The position numbers and the translations under genes are program-made. Positions 25,907 to 36,995 of a stretch of 64,000 bases of DNA are shown here, piece after piece. The notes under the pieces are model-generated. The model did not search any database. It was given only the letters and a program-made list of their open reading frames with translations, and was not told the origin of the DNA. Each line of letters opens with the position of its first letter. Position 1 is the first letter of the stretch. The stretch comes from Monosporascus cannonballus (taxonomy: Eukaryota; Ascomycota; Sordariomycetes; Xylariales), in contig QJNS01000050.1 in the NCBI GenBank assembly GCA_004154925.1, forward strand, positions 186,001 through 250,000, given 5' to 3'.

Positions 25907-26172
25907 ATTAAATATAAAAAAAAGTAACCAAAATTAATAAAAAAACAATTAATTTTTTAGGACAAATATTCTAAAAAAAAAAGAAAATCGTCTTATAATT
26001 TAACGAACTTAACTTTATTAAAAACGGTCGAAAAATGCAAAAATTAACCCCGACTCCAATAGTAAAGTTACGTAACTAGTTTAAAAAAGCTTAACGCATT
26101 CAATTAGTATCGCAAAAACTTGGTACCTTAAGCCAGTTAAATCGAAAAATGGACTTAAAAAGGCTTAAAAGT

Positions 26173-26322
26173 TGTCACGGCGCTATACGTCTCTTGGGTT
26201 CCTGGAAGATATTCTGTTGTTACACGAAGAAAAAAGAAAAGAGCTATCTAATAAACGCGTAACGCTTGTATATATATAGCAAAACGGCGGCTTAAATAAG
26301 CCGCTTTGCTAATGCCGTAACA
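26173..26322 (-). repeat. B 3' LTR (left)
   Basis: It is 150 bp with ends TGTCACGG...CGTAACA. It includes the palindrome CGGCTTAAATAAGCCG (26288-26303). It is well preserved compared with the interior. Confidence 0.85.
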
Positions 26323-26835
26323 GTAGCCCTTTTTTTAAGGCAGTTGTCTTTAACTGCATTAAAGGAAAAAAATAAAAAATATAAACGCTTTTCCCGGACT
26401 CGAACCTTAACTAGCTGGTGGCGTATTAAGTGTTGCAAAATGTCGTAGCGTTGGTATGGCATACGCGTGGTATAGCCGAAATGGGGCCGCGTTAGTGGCC
26501 GGGTGGCGGGATGCCGTATAAAAGTACATAACGTTAGTTCTGGTACGAAAATAGTAATGTCGTTATACGGGATATTATTAACCCGACTGGATTTTGCCGC
26601 ATACCCGCTTTTACCGCTTTCGCAATACAAATACCAGATTTCTCTCTAATTTTTGTTCTTTATTTTTTCGTTATTTTATAACGCCTTTTTATTTCCTGTT
26701 TTGTAACTTTTTTTCGTCGCCGTAACGATATTTTCCCGGCTTTATACTATTGACGTAATACCCGTTAATGCGAAACGGCCATATATAATTTATTTTAAAC
26801 ATATCCTTTTTAATTATAATTTCGATATTAAAAAA

Positions 26836-27222
26836 ATGCCCTTTTTTTCGTTACTGTTTCGTATTGGCCGTAATGGCAAAATGCATATTTTATATTAAAT
26901 ACCGAAAAATATACTAATTAATAAATTTTACGCGTCGTAATATTAGCGTTACGTTTACGGGATACTGTTATTATGCTAATTTTTCGACGTATAACTGGTA
27001 AAAAACGTTGAAGGCGATTTTCTAGATTTAAATACCTTTTTCCACTAGGTAGATTTTTACTTCGACGTCAACCGCGATAACGATAACGAACCGATCCTCG
27101 ACGACGACGGCGATAAGATATACGCATACTTTAACGGTTTTTATTGGAAATTTTGCATAACGGTATTCAAACATTATATTACTTTCGTAACGGCCGAAAC
27201 AAATTTATTATACCGCGTTTAA
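26836..27222 (+). pseudogene. Antisense accessory ORF inside element B
   Basis: This frame is on the strand opposite pol, between integrase and the 3' LTR. It runs from an ATG for 129 codons to TAA at 27220-27222. Six internal stops (TAA or TAG) are each one C-to-T step from Gln, and no frameshift is needed. The peptide has ordinary protein-like composition, for example MPFFSLLFRIGRNGKMHILY near the start, NVEGDFLDLNTFFH, an acidic EPILDDDGDKIYAYF, and KHYITFVTAETNLLYRV at the end. The frame stays sensible past the last stop (FYEREKKLILFKNF), so that stop may also be a mutated Gln. No known family was recognised. It may be an additional retrotransposon ORF or a captured host gene. Confidence 0.5.
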
Positions 27223-30200
27223 TTTTACGAACGCGAAAAAAAGTTAATATTATTTAAAAACTTTTTAAATATTATTTAATTATTAATAACGAAAAATATT
27301 AATTATAAATATTAATTAAATAAGCTTTCCGTAATAAAATATATATTACTATTTTCATAATCTTAGGTTCCAGCTAAGCAAACATTAATATCGTAATATT
27401 TTTTTAATATTTTAATAATTTTTAATTATTACGTTATTATTATAATGCCGTATTTCTTTTTAAAATTGAATTATTTTATATTACGCAATTATTATAATAA
27501 TATGCCGTTATTTAATGACCCGCTTTTATAATTTAATTATTTATAATATTAATAAAATTAATTTTAGTTTTATTAACTTTAATATAATATAGGCCTTATT
27601 ATAGTATTACTACGGTATTAACTTAATATAATATTTTTTTATATACGTTTTACATTATTTTCCGTTATTATTTTAATAATATTTGGTATTAATTAAGTAA
27701 CTTAAACTTATTAAAATTATATTTTTTAAAATTTATTACCAGCTTTTGAGTAAAACGGTAAAGTTACGGCCATTTAATTTTATATTAAAAGTTATATTTA
27801 ATATTTTTAAAATTTGAAATTCTTTTTAACATATTACTTAATATTTTTTATATTATTCATATATATAACCATAACGTTTTCGATTCGAATATTTTATTTC
27901 CTATTTATTATCTTTTATTTTAAAAAGTTTAATTTATAACGTTAAATTAAAAAAATATGAAAAATTAAAACTAATTTCTATTATATTGGTAATTTTATGA
28001 TTTCCGCATAAAGATATATTTTAATAATAACCCAAAAATTTATTTATTTACCGTTAAGTTTATTATTAAGCTGTTTTAATATTAGAGAATCTATATTAAT
28101 TTAAATTTATTTTCTTTTTATAAACTTATTAATATTATTATAATATTAATTAACTTATTTTACGTATTAGTTTTGCGTTTTCGTCATTAATACTTTAATT
28201 ATTTTAAAAATATATTTTAATTTATTCGCATAATTTATTATTATATTATATATTTATTTTATTACGTAAACGTTTGAGGATTTTTAAAAGGGTATTACGG
28301 TTCCGTACTTATAATAAAATAAAAACCATAATTAATAAAAAATAACAAAACGTTAATAATTTCGGATACGTAATTATTATTAATAAATTTAAATGAAAAA
28401 ACTAATTTATTTAACCGTTTTAATAAATTAAATAATAATTTTATAAATATTATTTTATTACAGTATAAATGATTTCCGTTTAATTATTAGTTTAAAAGTA
28501 AAAAATTATCGAAACCTAAAATATAATATTTAAGTATTAACTTGATTTTTTTAAAAAGTTAAAATAAATTATATATCGCAGTCCGAAATAATTACAAGTA
28601 AAATATCGTATAAACAGTATATATTAAAAAGGAAAACATCAACCAAAATAATTACAGATATATTTATAACGGCGATAAAATATCGTATTTTCGTAAATTT
28701 ATTAATTATTACAAAACCGTATTTATAAATATGCCCAAACTTTTTATAAAAGGGAAAAAAACCGACGTAATTTATAAAAATATTATTTTATAAACATACT
28801 AAAACAAATAAAAAATTAAAAAAAACCCATTAACGAAATTTTGAACGCCTTAATATAACGGTAAAAATAATAACTTTATATAAATATTCTTATATTTTTT
28901 AATAAATATAATTAATAATAATTCCGTTATAATAAATTATATATCTTAAAACGCTTGAAATAATTTATAAAGGTTATATTATAATTACAATATAATATTT
29001 ACAATTATGAAATGTCGTTATTTAATATAAATAACTTATTTTTAATATAAATACGTTTTTATATTATTTTATAATTAATTTTTATAAGTTTAAGCGCCTT
29101 ACGGATATTTAATTTAAACCACTTATACATTAAGTGCGTAAATATTACCAAAATATTATTAGTTAATACAGACAATTTATAATTATTATCGATTAATACG
29201 TTTATCGGCTAGCTGGCGTTTATAACGTATATCTTAAAAAGGTTTTTTATTGTTCGGATCAAAATATCGTTTAATATCGGTACGTTATTTTATCGTTAAT
29301 CGTATTATAACGGTTTATAAATTAAATACTGGATTAACGTAATAATACGTCCGGAATTATAACTTTTTTTCCCTGTTTATAAATTATTTAAAACCGGAAA
29401 TTACTAAAGAATTTGGATTAACATATTCGGTATTAATTTAAAAACTTTATAATAACGGAATATTATAAATTTTTATAATTAGTATTAACTTATATAGGTT
29501 TTTCCACTTTATATAATTGCGGATAGTATTTTTCGAAACTTTTAATAATAATTTATAATTTTCATGGTAAATTTTGTAATTATATTTTATTAAATTATAT
29601 TTTGTTAAAAAGAAATAAAAAAAACAATAAAACGTTTAATATATCGTATTACAAAAATATTTTTCCCGATATTTAATCAAAAATATTAATTTTTCAAATT
29701 ATTTTGCGCCCAAAATCGTAATATAATAAAACCGGTACTATAAAAAAGACGTTTTTAAAATATTAAAAACTTCTTACGATATTTTCCGTTAAAAATTTAT
29801 ATATTTCGTTTTATTTATTAAAATATTTAAAGGTTTTACGATTAACGAAAAACCCTTTATAAATTGCTGGTAAAAATTTGCGAAATCGAAAAAACGCTAT
29901 AATTTTCATAATATATCGGAAATTTCTTATTATTAAATAATTTTAGCTTATTCAAAATCTATAATAATAGTATTAATAAAAGTTATTAAGCCTAAATAAC
30001 ATATTTTCGTTACGTTAAATTTGTATTTCCGAATATTAATCGTTAATTTCGTTTTTGCAAAACAATAAATTATTTTACGTATATAACTCTGATATTTTTT
30101 TAATTTTTATTATAAATCAAAATATCGTAAAAATAAATTATAACATATTTATTTACAAAATGTAATAATATATAATTAATATAATATTAATACGCATTCA

Positions 30201-30270
30201 AAATATTTATTACATCGAAATTTCTAACAAAATATTCGAATAACCCTAATCGGATTATAAAAGTTATTTT

Positions 30271-30468
30271 TTATTTATCCTTAAAAATAATACGTAAATA
30301 ATTAAAGGCCGTAATAATATCGAATTTCATAAATACATATACTAAATAAAAATTATTTAAGGTTTTTCGAATTAAAGGAATAAAATAATGGTTTTTTATC
30401 GTAACATTAGTAAAGCTGCAGTAATTAACGTAAATACGTACCTTATTTTCCGACGTTTTTGCAAACAA
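30271..30468 (-). pseudogene. B reverse transcriptase, N-terminal block
   Basis: This 65-codon open stretch reads FAKTSENKVRIYVNY, then TIKNHYFIPLI, then FDIITAFNYLRI. These match the Ty3/gypsy RT pattern of VKK..G..R.CVDYR.LN, T.K..YPLP.I and KLD...A...I. It shows that B is a gypsy element on the minus strand in spite of its short LTRs. The first catalytic Asp (KFD) is kept. Confidence 0.8.
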
Positions 30469-33209
30469 AATAAAAGTTATTATTAAAAAATTATTTAGGC
30501 AAATAAAATCCTTTTTCAGATAATCGTCGATATATTTCCATACCGCCAGCAGTTCGTAAAGGGATATAGCCTTTACGCGGTTATATAATAACGTTTAACT
30601 TAAGAATAATTCGATTTTATGGTCGAAAAATCGATATAGTAATAAAAAGTTAACGTTATAAAACATAAATGTTTTTATCAAATTATAATATTCGAATAAT
30701 AATTTTTTAAAATCTTACTTATTCTTACCGGTAATTTGCCGTGAAAATATTTTTATATACTTTTTTCGGTTATATAACGTAACTAAGGCGTTTCGAATAT
30801 CTAAATATAAAAACTCGTAATCTAAAAGGAATAATATCCGGATCGATATTATTGTTTTAAATAAAAATATTACGTCAAATTATAATAAACGTTAATAACG
30901 TTATTTCGTTTACGGATAATAACTGGAAAAATAAAGCAACGATTTCGCGTAATACGTTTATAAAAACGAAAAATTTAACTAGGGACACAAAATTTATTAT
31001 TACGTTTTTTATAGGGCAAAACGTTAAAATATTAATAACGCGGAATAATTATATCGTTATGGATACGATATTAAAGCAGGGCAAAAAAGTTAAAAATATA
31101 AAAAATAATTTTGCCGAACCCAAGAAAACGGGAAATTCCGATATTATTTTGGTATTTATACGTATTATTCCTATTATCTAATCAATGGACGGATTATACT
31201 TTCGAAATTAAGATAACCCGAAAATAACGTTAAAACCGTTTAAAAATTATTAATAAAAAGTAAGATTTTTTATAACAGAACCTAAACGGAATTATACCGT
31301 ATAAATCGTTATAACCGAACCGGTTATATTTCTATTTATTAATTGAAATTAAAAAATTAAAAAATTAAATAATAAAAAATATTATTTTAGCGTACGAAAT
31401 TATTATTAATAAATTTTACAGGCAAATATCCGCAATTTATTATAAATCGTATCGATAATACCGGATTGTTATTAAATTATAAATAAAATAAAATAAAACA
31501 AATATTTTATAATTTATAAAATGTATATATAGATTTAATTCATTATTATTTTAATAACTTAAAAAACGTTTTTAATTACGATTTATCCTAAAAATTAAAT
31601 ATTTTCTTATTACGTTCTATTAATATTTAATTGTGATATTATAAATATTACGTTAATTATTATAAATTTCAGACGCCGGTTAAGGCATATAAAAAAATAA
31701 TATCTTTCCTTTTTGCAATATATATATAAATTTAACTTACGTCGATATTATCCTTTTTTTTAGTTAAAAGGGGGCGGGGTCCGGTAATTCTAATTATTAT
31801 TATATTTAGCTATATAAATTCGGGCCCAGAAGGCGCCGGAACGTTCGGTAAGCGTTGCGGTATTATTTTACTGGCTGTTTGGCTTTTGGCTATACGCTTA
31901 CGGAAAACTCGATCTCCTATATTATTAGAAAATTTTTTGAAAAGCCGTATTTACCTTTAATCGTTTTCGGGGGCAGAGCGTTGCATTTACGGAACGAAAG
32001 CTTCTTAAAGTACCTCGTTAACTTTTTATTATAATGCGATAATGCGTAAGGTTAATAGTTACCGGTTTTAATCGACCAGATATATAAAATTACCGATAAA
32101 ATCGGCAAATATTATTAAGCTTTATTCCAGGGTTTAAAAATTCCTGTAGGCTTAAATTAATATATTAATAATAACATAAACTTAATTTAAGAATAAAAAT
32201 ATGTTATTGATATCCCGTTGTTTTTATAGTTACGTTTCGAAATTCGTAAATTATGTTATTATATTATTCATTTTCTTACGTATACGTATATAAATATTAC
32301 TCTAAGGACGTTAAATTACATATATATTACGATTTACGACCGAAAAATACACGTTTCGATTAATCGTAAATTTTAGGCATATTAAAAAATGCTAATTAAT
32401 ATATTCCTTTTAATGGATTATCGGATCTTGAACGTTATTCTTAAATATAAATAGCTAAAAACCGTAAAAATAATACTTATTCGTTATTTTAAAAGAAATA
32501 TATTACAAGTTCGTTAAATATTAAGTAACGTCGGAATATAAAGTTATTCCAAATAAATTATTAACGAACGGTAATAATATGCCCTTTATAATTATAATTT
32601 GCTGTAACAATTATTTTATGGCTGTTAGGCGTTCTCGTAAATAACAATTTTTAAGGGCGGATTATTTTATTTATTATAATAATTATTTTGCGATTACGAA
32701 ATATTTACGAAGTTAATTTTGTTCGGCTATAATTTGGTCCGTAATAATTAGGCGGTCGCATAATTGGCGGTTTTCGTATAATAATTACTTTACGTTTATA
32801 AGTTATTCCTTAATTTAAATATTTTCGTATTCCAAACGTTAATAAATTTCCTTAAAATTGGCGAAATTATTTTTAAAATTTTTCTAAAAATATTCGTATT
32901 TTTCGAAAAAACACCTTAACGGTATAAAATTATAAGTGAGCCGTATTATGGCGGTAATTAAGTAAAGGAATTCCTAAAAAAATACCTTAAAATTCGTAAA
33001 TCAAAAAAGAAGCGTTACGTTATTACTTGATTTATATTTAAAAGCAGACGTATTAGTACCCATATTTCTTTTTTTAAAGGTCGGGAAATTTAAGGATGTT
33101 ATAGTGAGGTGGCGACGTAATAACGGCGGACTTAGGGCGCGGTATAAACGGTGTTATAACGAGGCTATATAAACTGCCATAAAATTTGTTTTTTGAAAAT
33201 ACAACAAAC

Positions 33210-33359
33210 TATTATGGCACTATACGTTTCTTGGGTTCCTAGAAAATATTCTATTGTTGTACGAAAAAGAAAAAAAAGAGCTATCTAGCAAGCGCGTAAC
33301 GCTTGTATATATATATCGAAACGGCGGCTTAAATAAGCCGCTTTGCTAGTGCCGTAACA
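33210..33359 (-). repeat. B 5' LTR (right)
   Basis: It is 150 bp, aligning base for base with 26173-26322. It begins TATTATGGC (TGTCACGGC in the left copy) and ends GCCGTAACA. It contains the same CGGCTTAAATAAGCCG palindrome (33325-33340). Confidence 0.85.
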
Positions 33360-33679
33360 ATATAAATATATATAATTATTAATTACGATAAGTTATAAAA
33401 AAGACTTAATCAAAATAAATTATACGTTTATAGATAATATATTAACCGACGGTTTAACGAAATCCCTATTATACGAATTTTTAAACATTTTAAAAAATAA
33501 TTAAAATTAATAGATATTACGGAAGCTTTTAATTAACGAAAAAACGCCTTACGAAAAATTTCAAAGAAAAAATTAACTATTTAGAAAAATTTAATTACCG
33601 GAAAAAAGGTAAAATAAATAATTATAGCTTTAAGAGTTGTAATAATTAATACCGTAAATGTTTTAAGATATTAAGAGGG
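33360..33679 (+). mobile_element. Copia-type element, RNase H 3' end
   Basis: The plus strand at about 33382-33480 reads KINYTFIDNILTDGLTKSLL. This matches the last conserved block of Ty1/copia RNase H (usual core DMLADGLTK). The interior is RIP-degraded, the stretch just before the LTR is purine-rich (AAGATATTAAGAGGG), and the rest of the element is missing because B abuts it on the left. Confidence 0.65.
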
Positions 33680-33821
33680 TATATCGGTTAGCAGGGAGTG
33701 CTTCAGCACTCTATATACGGAAGATTCCCTCTGATCGGAACATATATGTTCCGGGGCTAGATCACCTTAAAGTGCAATGCGCTTTCTAGAGCACCTGCAA
33801 CTAGTTATCAATACATACACA
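33680..33821 (+). repeat. Copia-type 3' LTR, little mutated, with two palindromes
   Basis: It starts TATATCGG directly after a purine tract and ends ATACATACACA, about 142 bp of balanced composition. It contains a 7-bp stem GAGTGCT/AGCACTC (33696-33711) and the perfect 16-bp palindrome GGAACATATATGTTCC (33737-33752). The exact ends are a best guess. Confidence 0.5.
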
Positions 33822-34110
33822 ACTGATGTCCCTTATATCTGACATGATATGTGTATCACGGAAGAGTAGCGCTAGCAGCCGTTTAGCACGTTCCTACAAC
33901 ATGTGGTTACATTGGTCAACGTTATCCTGGAGCAGCGCCACTCGCGCCCACTTACCGCTTTCAAACTATGTGGGGCGTCCTCGCCGCCACTTACCAGTTT
34001 TGATATCTATGGCGTGATATCTCCGGCAATTGCTCACTCGGTGGCTAGGCAGCGATATGTACCAACACGAGGGAAGTTGGCTTAACAAAGTCCAAGGTGT
34101 CAATACAACG
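33800..34110 (-). pseudogene. Possible gene relic of unknown function upstream of the first SDR
   Basis: The minus strand keeps one frame of roughly 100 codons interrupted only by two TAG codons (33966-33968 and 33894-33896), both explained by CAG to TAG. The peptide looks protein-like, with a helical segment RVALLQDNVDQCNHML followed by ERAKRLLALLFRDTHIMSDI and an upstream basic part KTGKWRRGRPT. It overlaps the promoter region of the SDR at 34252 on the other strand and runs slightly into the adjacent LTR. No family was recognised. It may be the 3' end of a gene cut by transposon insertion, or chance. Confidence 0.3.
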
Positions 34111-34251
34111 CCATCACTGAACCGAGTAGCCAGCTCTGGATAAAGTTAAGTTCTCTCAGCGGCATCCTCACTACACTGCTTTCTCCTGATCACCTCACCG
34201 AGTGAATGCAATCTTTCTTTTGACAAGTCCGTAACGCAGCAAACCGTGGAT

Positions 34252-35342
34252 ATGGCAGACAAAGCAACCGCGCCCCGACCACCCAAGCCTCCAGCACTGC
34301 CATGGTGCGCATGGTATCGGTCAATGTGGCCTCCCAAGCCCACGTTCACTGAAAATAATTTACCAAACCTCGCTGGAAAGGTAAGGCTTACCCAGGGCTA
34401 GCCTTGTCTATCTCGTCTATTAACGGATAACAGGTATATATCGTAACCGGCTCTAATACTGGCGTCGGGAAAGAAGTGGCCCGTCTTCTATACTCCAAAG
34501 ACGCCAGGGTCTATATCGCTGCGCGCTCAGAGGAACGAGCAAACAACGCCATTGCTGACATTAAGAAGACACACCCTTCTTCCAAAGGACAGCTGATTTA
34601 CCTCCATTTGGATCTCGCAGATCTTTCCACTATCAAGGCGAGCGCCGAACACTTCACCTCCCTCGAGAGCAAGCTCCATGTTCTTTTCAACAACGCCGGA
34701 GTACAAGCTTTGAAGAATGTCGACGGATCCGTGAAGACCGCCCAGGGGCACGAGTTGCACTTGGGGGTCAACGTGCTCGGCGTCTTTCTCTTCACCAAGC
34801 TTCTAACCCCGACTATCGTGGCGACAGCCAAGACAGAGCCGTCCGATACTGTTCGTGTTGTCTGGGTCTCCTCTCTCGGGACGGAGGTAGTAGGCGAGAC
34901 AGGAAAAGGCATCTCGTCTGGCTATGTCAAGTACTGGCCGGCATTGTCTCCGTTGGAGAGGTACGGCATCAGCAAAGCTGGCAACTGGCTTCACGGTGTT
35001 GAATACTCGAAGCGCCACGAGAAGGATGGGGTAATCAGTATCTCATGCAACCCGGGCCATCTTAAGTCGGATCTCTATCGCGACGGTGGGGCTCTCTTCA
35101 CGGCGATCCTGAATGCCGTTGCACTCTATCCACCTGTATACGGGGCTTACACGAAACTCTACTCGGGGCTCTCACCTGACATAACTATGCAGCAGACGGG
35201 CAAGTGGGTTGTACCCTGGGGCCGGTTGTATCCCATTCGCAAAGATATGCAAACCGCGACGAAATCGAAAGAGGAGGGTGGTAATGGTCACGCAAAGGAG
35301 TTCTGGAACTGGACCGAGGAACTAGTAAAGGATTTTGCCTAA
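34252..35342 (+). CDS. Short-chain dehydrogenase/reductase, intact, two exons
   Basis: The model is exon 1 34252-34380, intron 34381-34433 (53 nt, GTAAGG...AACAG) and exon 2 34434-35342, giving 345 residues. The NAD(P) site is TGSNTGVG at residues 48-55. NNAG is at 129-132, the structural Asn is in GVNVLG at 155-160, the catalytic Ser is in WVSS (about 189-190), and the catalytic pair is Y220-x3-K224 (YGISK), followed by CNPG. These are the standard classical SDR features, so an NAD(P)H-dependent oxidoreductase is expected; the substrate is unknown. The N-terminal lead (PPKPTFTENNLPNLAGK) and length fit fungal SDRs of the WWOX or retinol-dehydrogenase-like type. Without the intron the first Gly-rich strand would lack its start. 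It faces the second SDR tail to tail, 193 bp away. A tailoring role in a lost cluster is inference. Confidence 0.9.
34381..34433 (+). other. Intron of the first SDR gene
   Basis: It is 53 nt, with donor GTAAGG, a branch-like TTAAC and acceptor ACAG. Removing it joins LAGK to VYIVTGSNTGVG in frame. Confidence 0.85.
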
Positions 35343-35535
35343 ACTTCACTTCGCATGTCTACACAGGTGATTGTCTACCCAGCAAGACACATTTGTAATC
35401 TACTATGATATGCCAACATTTAGGTAGCGCTGTGTTTCATCGTACACAAGCCGTCTCGACTTCTCAAAGACTGTTTCGCCCGTGTGCTCATGCCTCCATA
35501 AGACTTCCAAGGCTCTACAGCATTATCGATAAGCA
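35343..35535. other. Shared 3' intergenic region of the convergent SDR genes
   Basis: It is 193 bp of normal-composition DNA where both transcripts must end. No hairpin or further gene is evident. Confidence 0.6.
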
Positions 35536-36633
35536 TTAAATCCACTGTTTATTCCCCCAGTGCGAGATGACGGCCCCACCATATCCGCCTTCAACGCTTG
35601 CGAAGTTAATGACGGAGAGCATTTGGCTAACAGACTTTTCCGCAGTAATAGGAAATTGAGCGGAGGGCCTGTAACGTGCAGCTTTAGCAGCCTCTTCCAT
35701 TGCTCTTCTTGTTGCCTCTGCCCGGAACTCCGCTGGTATTGTGTCAACCCAATAATGTCAGAAACATTGCGCTAGCAGGGGGTGGGATTGGGAAGAAGAG
35801 AGCATAGGTCTAGTCACCTTTAGCGAGATATCCAGTATCAACGAATCCGGGCGAGAGGCTTAAAAATAAAATTCCATCTCGACGGTATTGCGCGCTGAAC
35901 TTGCTGACAGCGTGATTCAGTGCCGCCTTGCTTATGCAGAACGGTCCTGCAATCTCCACATCGTACGTGGAGGTCACGTCATTTTCCGCGAGGGCCGAGG
36001 TAATGGCAATGACTTTTCTGGCCCGACCCCTTCGTATGAGAGGGACAAATAAGTTGAACAGATGGATGTTGCCGATAACATTGGTCTTGAAGGCGTCAAC
36101 TAGCGCCGACTCCAGCGCCGCCGGATCCCCCTTTCTGATAATCAGAGAAGAAGTTAACAGCCGTACTGTCACGTTTGACTGCTCGAACAATCAATAACTA
36201 TGAATGATGAGACGCACAGTTCGGCCAAGGTTATTGCGTCCTGCCAGGATGCATTTGCTATAAGGTAGTCGATAGCGCCCCCGCTCAGGTTCGAAACTTC
36301 CGCTGCAGCCTCCTGTCCACAGAGAAGCAGTTAAAACACCTATACAGCACTTCGGCCAGGAGTTTTCCATACCTTGAGCGATTCGTAGTCCGTAAGATCT
36401 CCTTGAACGATATGAACGTTCCCGCAATTCAATTCAGCGCGCAATCTCTCTTCAACTACCTTCTTGTCCCGAACAAGGCCGATCGCGGTCGATCCCGGAT
36501 CACGCGAGGTTTGGTGTAAGAACTCTAACTAACGACGATATCTCAGTATCACGTCCCTCGAGAAGCTTAACTATAACGATAAACTACTTACGCCGAGCCC
36601 GCGGGAGGCGCCTGTTACCAAGTAGGTCGACAT
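35536..36633 (-). CDS. Short-chain dehydrogenase/reductase with Phe at the catalytic Tyr position, five exons
   Basis: The model on the minus strand has exons 36592-36633, 36373-36528, 36218-36312, 35818-36134 and 35536-35732. Introns are 63, 60, 83 and 85 nt with donors GTAAGT, GTATGG, GTGCGT and GTGACT, all ending in AG. It gives 268 residues, a normal SDR length, with the cofactor loop TGASRGLG at residues 7-14 and the core NVIGNIHLFNLFVPL. The C-terminus GGAVISHWGNKQWI is what one expects of this fungal SDR group. Two active-site oddities: the YxxxK motif reads F163-C-I-S-K167, and the NNAG-like motif reads IANAS. Ser144 (AITSA) is kept. It may be inactive, or use another mechanism. Introns 3 and 4 were chosen to keep the frame; a shorter model stopping at 35810 exists but loses the conserved C-terminus. 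Confidence 0.8.
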
Positions 36634-36943
36634 CTCAAGTAACCAGCCTGCGAGGATGAGGCAAGATTCTGATAATGTGGCCTTTACGTACCCCGGTTCC
36701 AAAGCGAATATTGATTCCGAAATTTCTCCGAATATTCTAGCGGTTCAAATGAAGCGAAAATAGTATGGACTAAATACCAGTGGCTTGTTCCCTAATAGGA
36801 AAGAGAAGGCGAATATATAAGGTAACAAGCCGTCTTTCACATAATGTTTCCAAATCGAGTTAAGTAAGATACTTATGAAAGATTAAAAGGCCACAATAAT
36901 ATTCGCCTTTACATTACCTCATCAAAATTTATCTTATTGAGAG
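36634..36943 (-). promoter_or_regulatory. Upstream region of the second SDR gene
   Basis: About 310 bp lie between the start codon and the island border. On the minus strand a TATA-like CCTTATATATTC lies at 36812-36823, about 180 bp before the ATG. The stretch also has the repeated element TTCCGAAAT / TCCGAATAT near 36714-36737. No binding protein can be assigned. Confidence 0.35.
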
Positions 36944-36995
36944 CAGGCACCATTTTTGAAATTGAGGCTGGGCCTAGAGTGTAACCGTGGCTAGG
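36944..36995. repeat. Island-border 52-bp repeat, copy 2
   Basis: It matches 23833-23884 at 41 of 52 positions. Its last bases CTAGG directly touch the LTR of A3, which seems to have inserted into or beside it. Confidence 0.6.

Larger units (their letters stand above)
26173..33359 (-). mobile_element. Ty3/gypsy retrotransposon B with short 150-bp LTRs, RIP-inactivated
   Basis: The element is 7,187 bp between two 150-bp LTRs of equal length. Reverse transcriptase is on the minus strand: KYIDDYLKK near 30500-30530, the open block at 30271-30468, then the active-site region near 30100-30140 reading IIYFYDILIYNK. Just inside the left LTR the minus strand has a purine tract (AAAAAAAGGG, 26328-26337), agreeing with that being the 3' LTR. 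Flanks AAAGT and ATATA do not match, so no target duplication survives. The segment from 26.4 to 27.2 kb is less AT-rich and carries an antisense ORF. Confidence 0.8.

Noticed and set aside
26386..26450. tRNA-like string (reverse complement GGTTCGAGTCCGGG)
   Set aside because: The TTCGAGT loop looks like a T-arm, but the 5-bp stem does not pair and no acceptor or anticodon stem could be drawn.
26292..26630. 112-codon minus-strand frame
   Set aside because: It reads into the LTR of element B, has no recognisable domain, and its composition follows from the less mutated 3' region.
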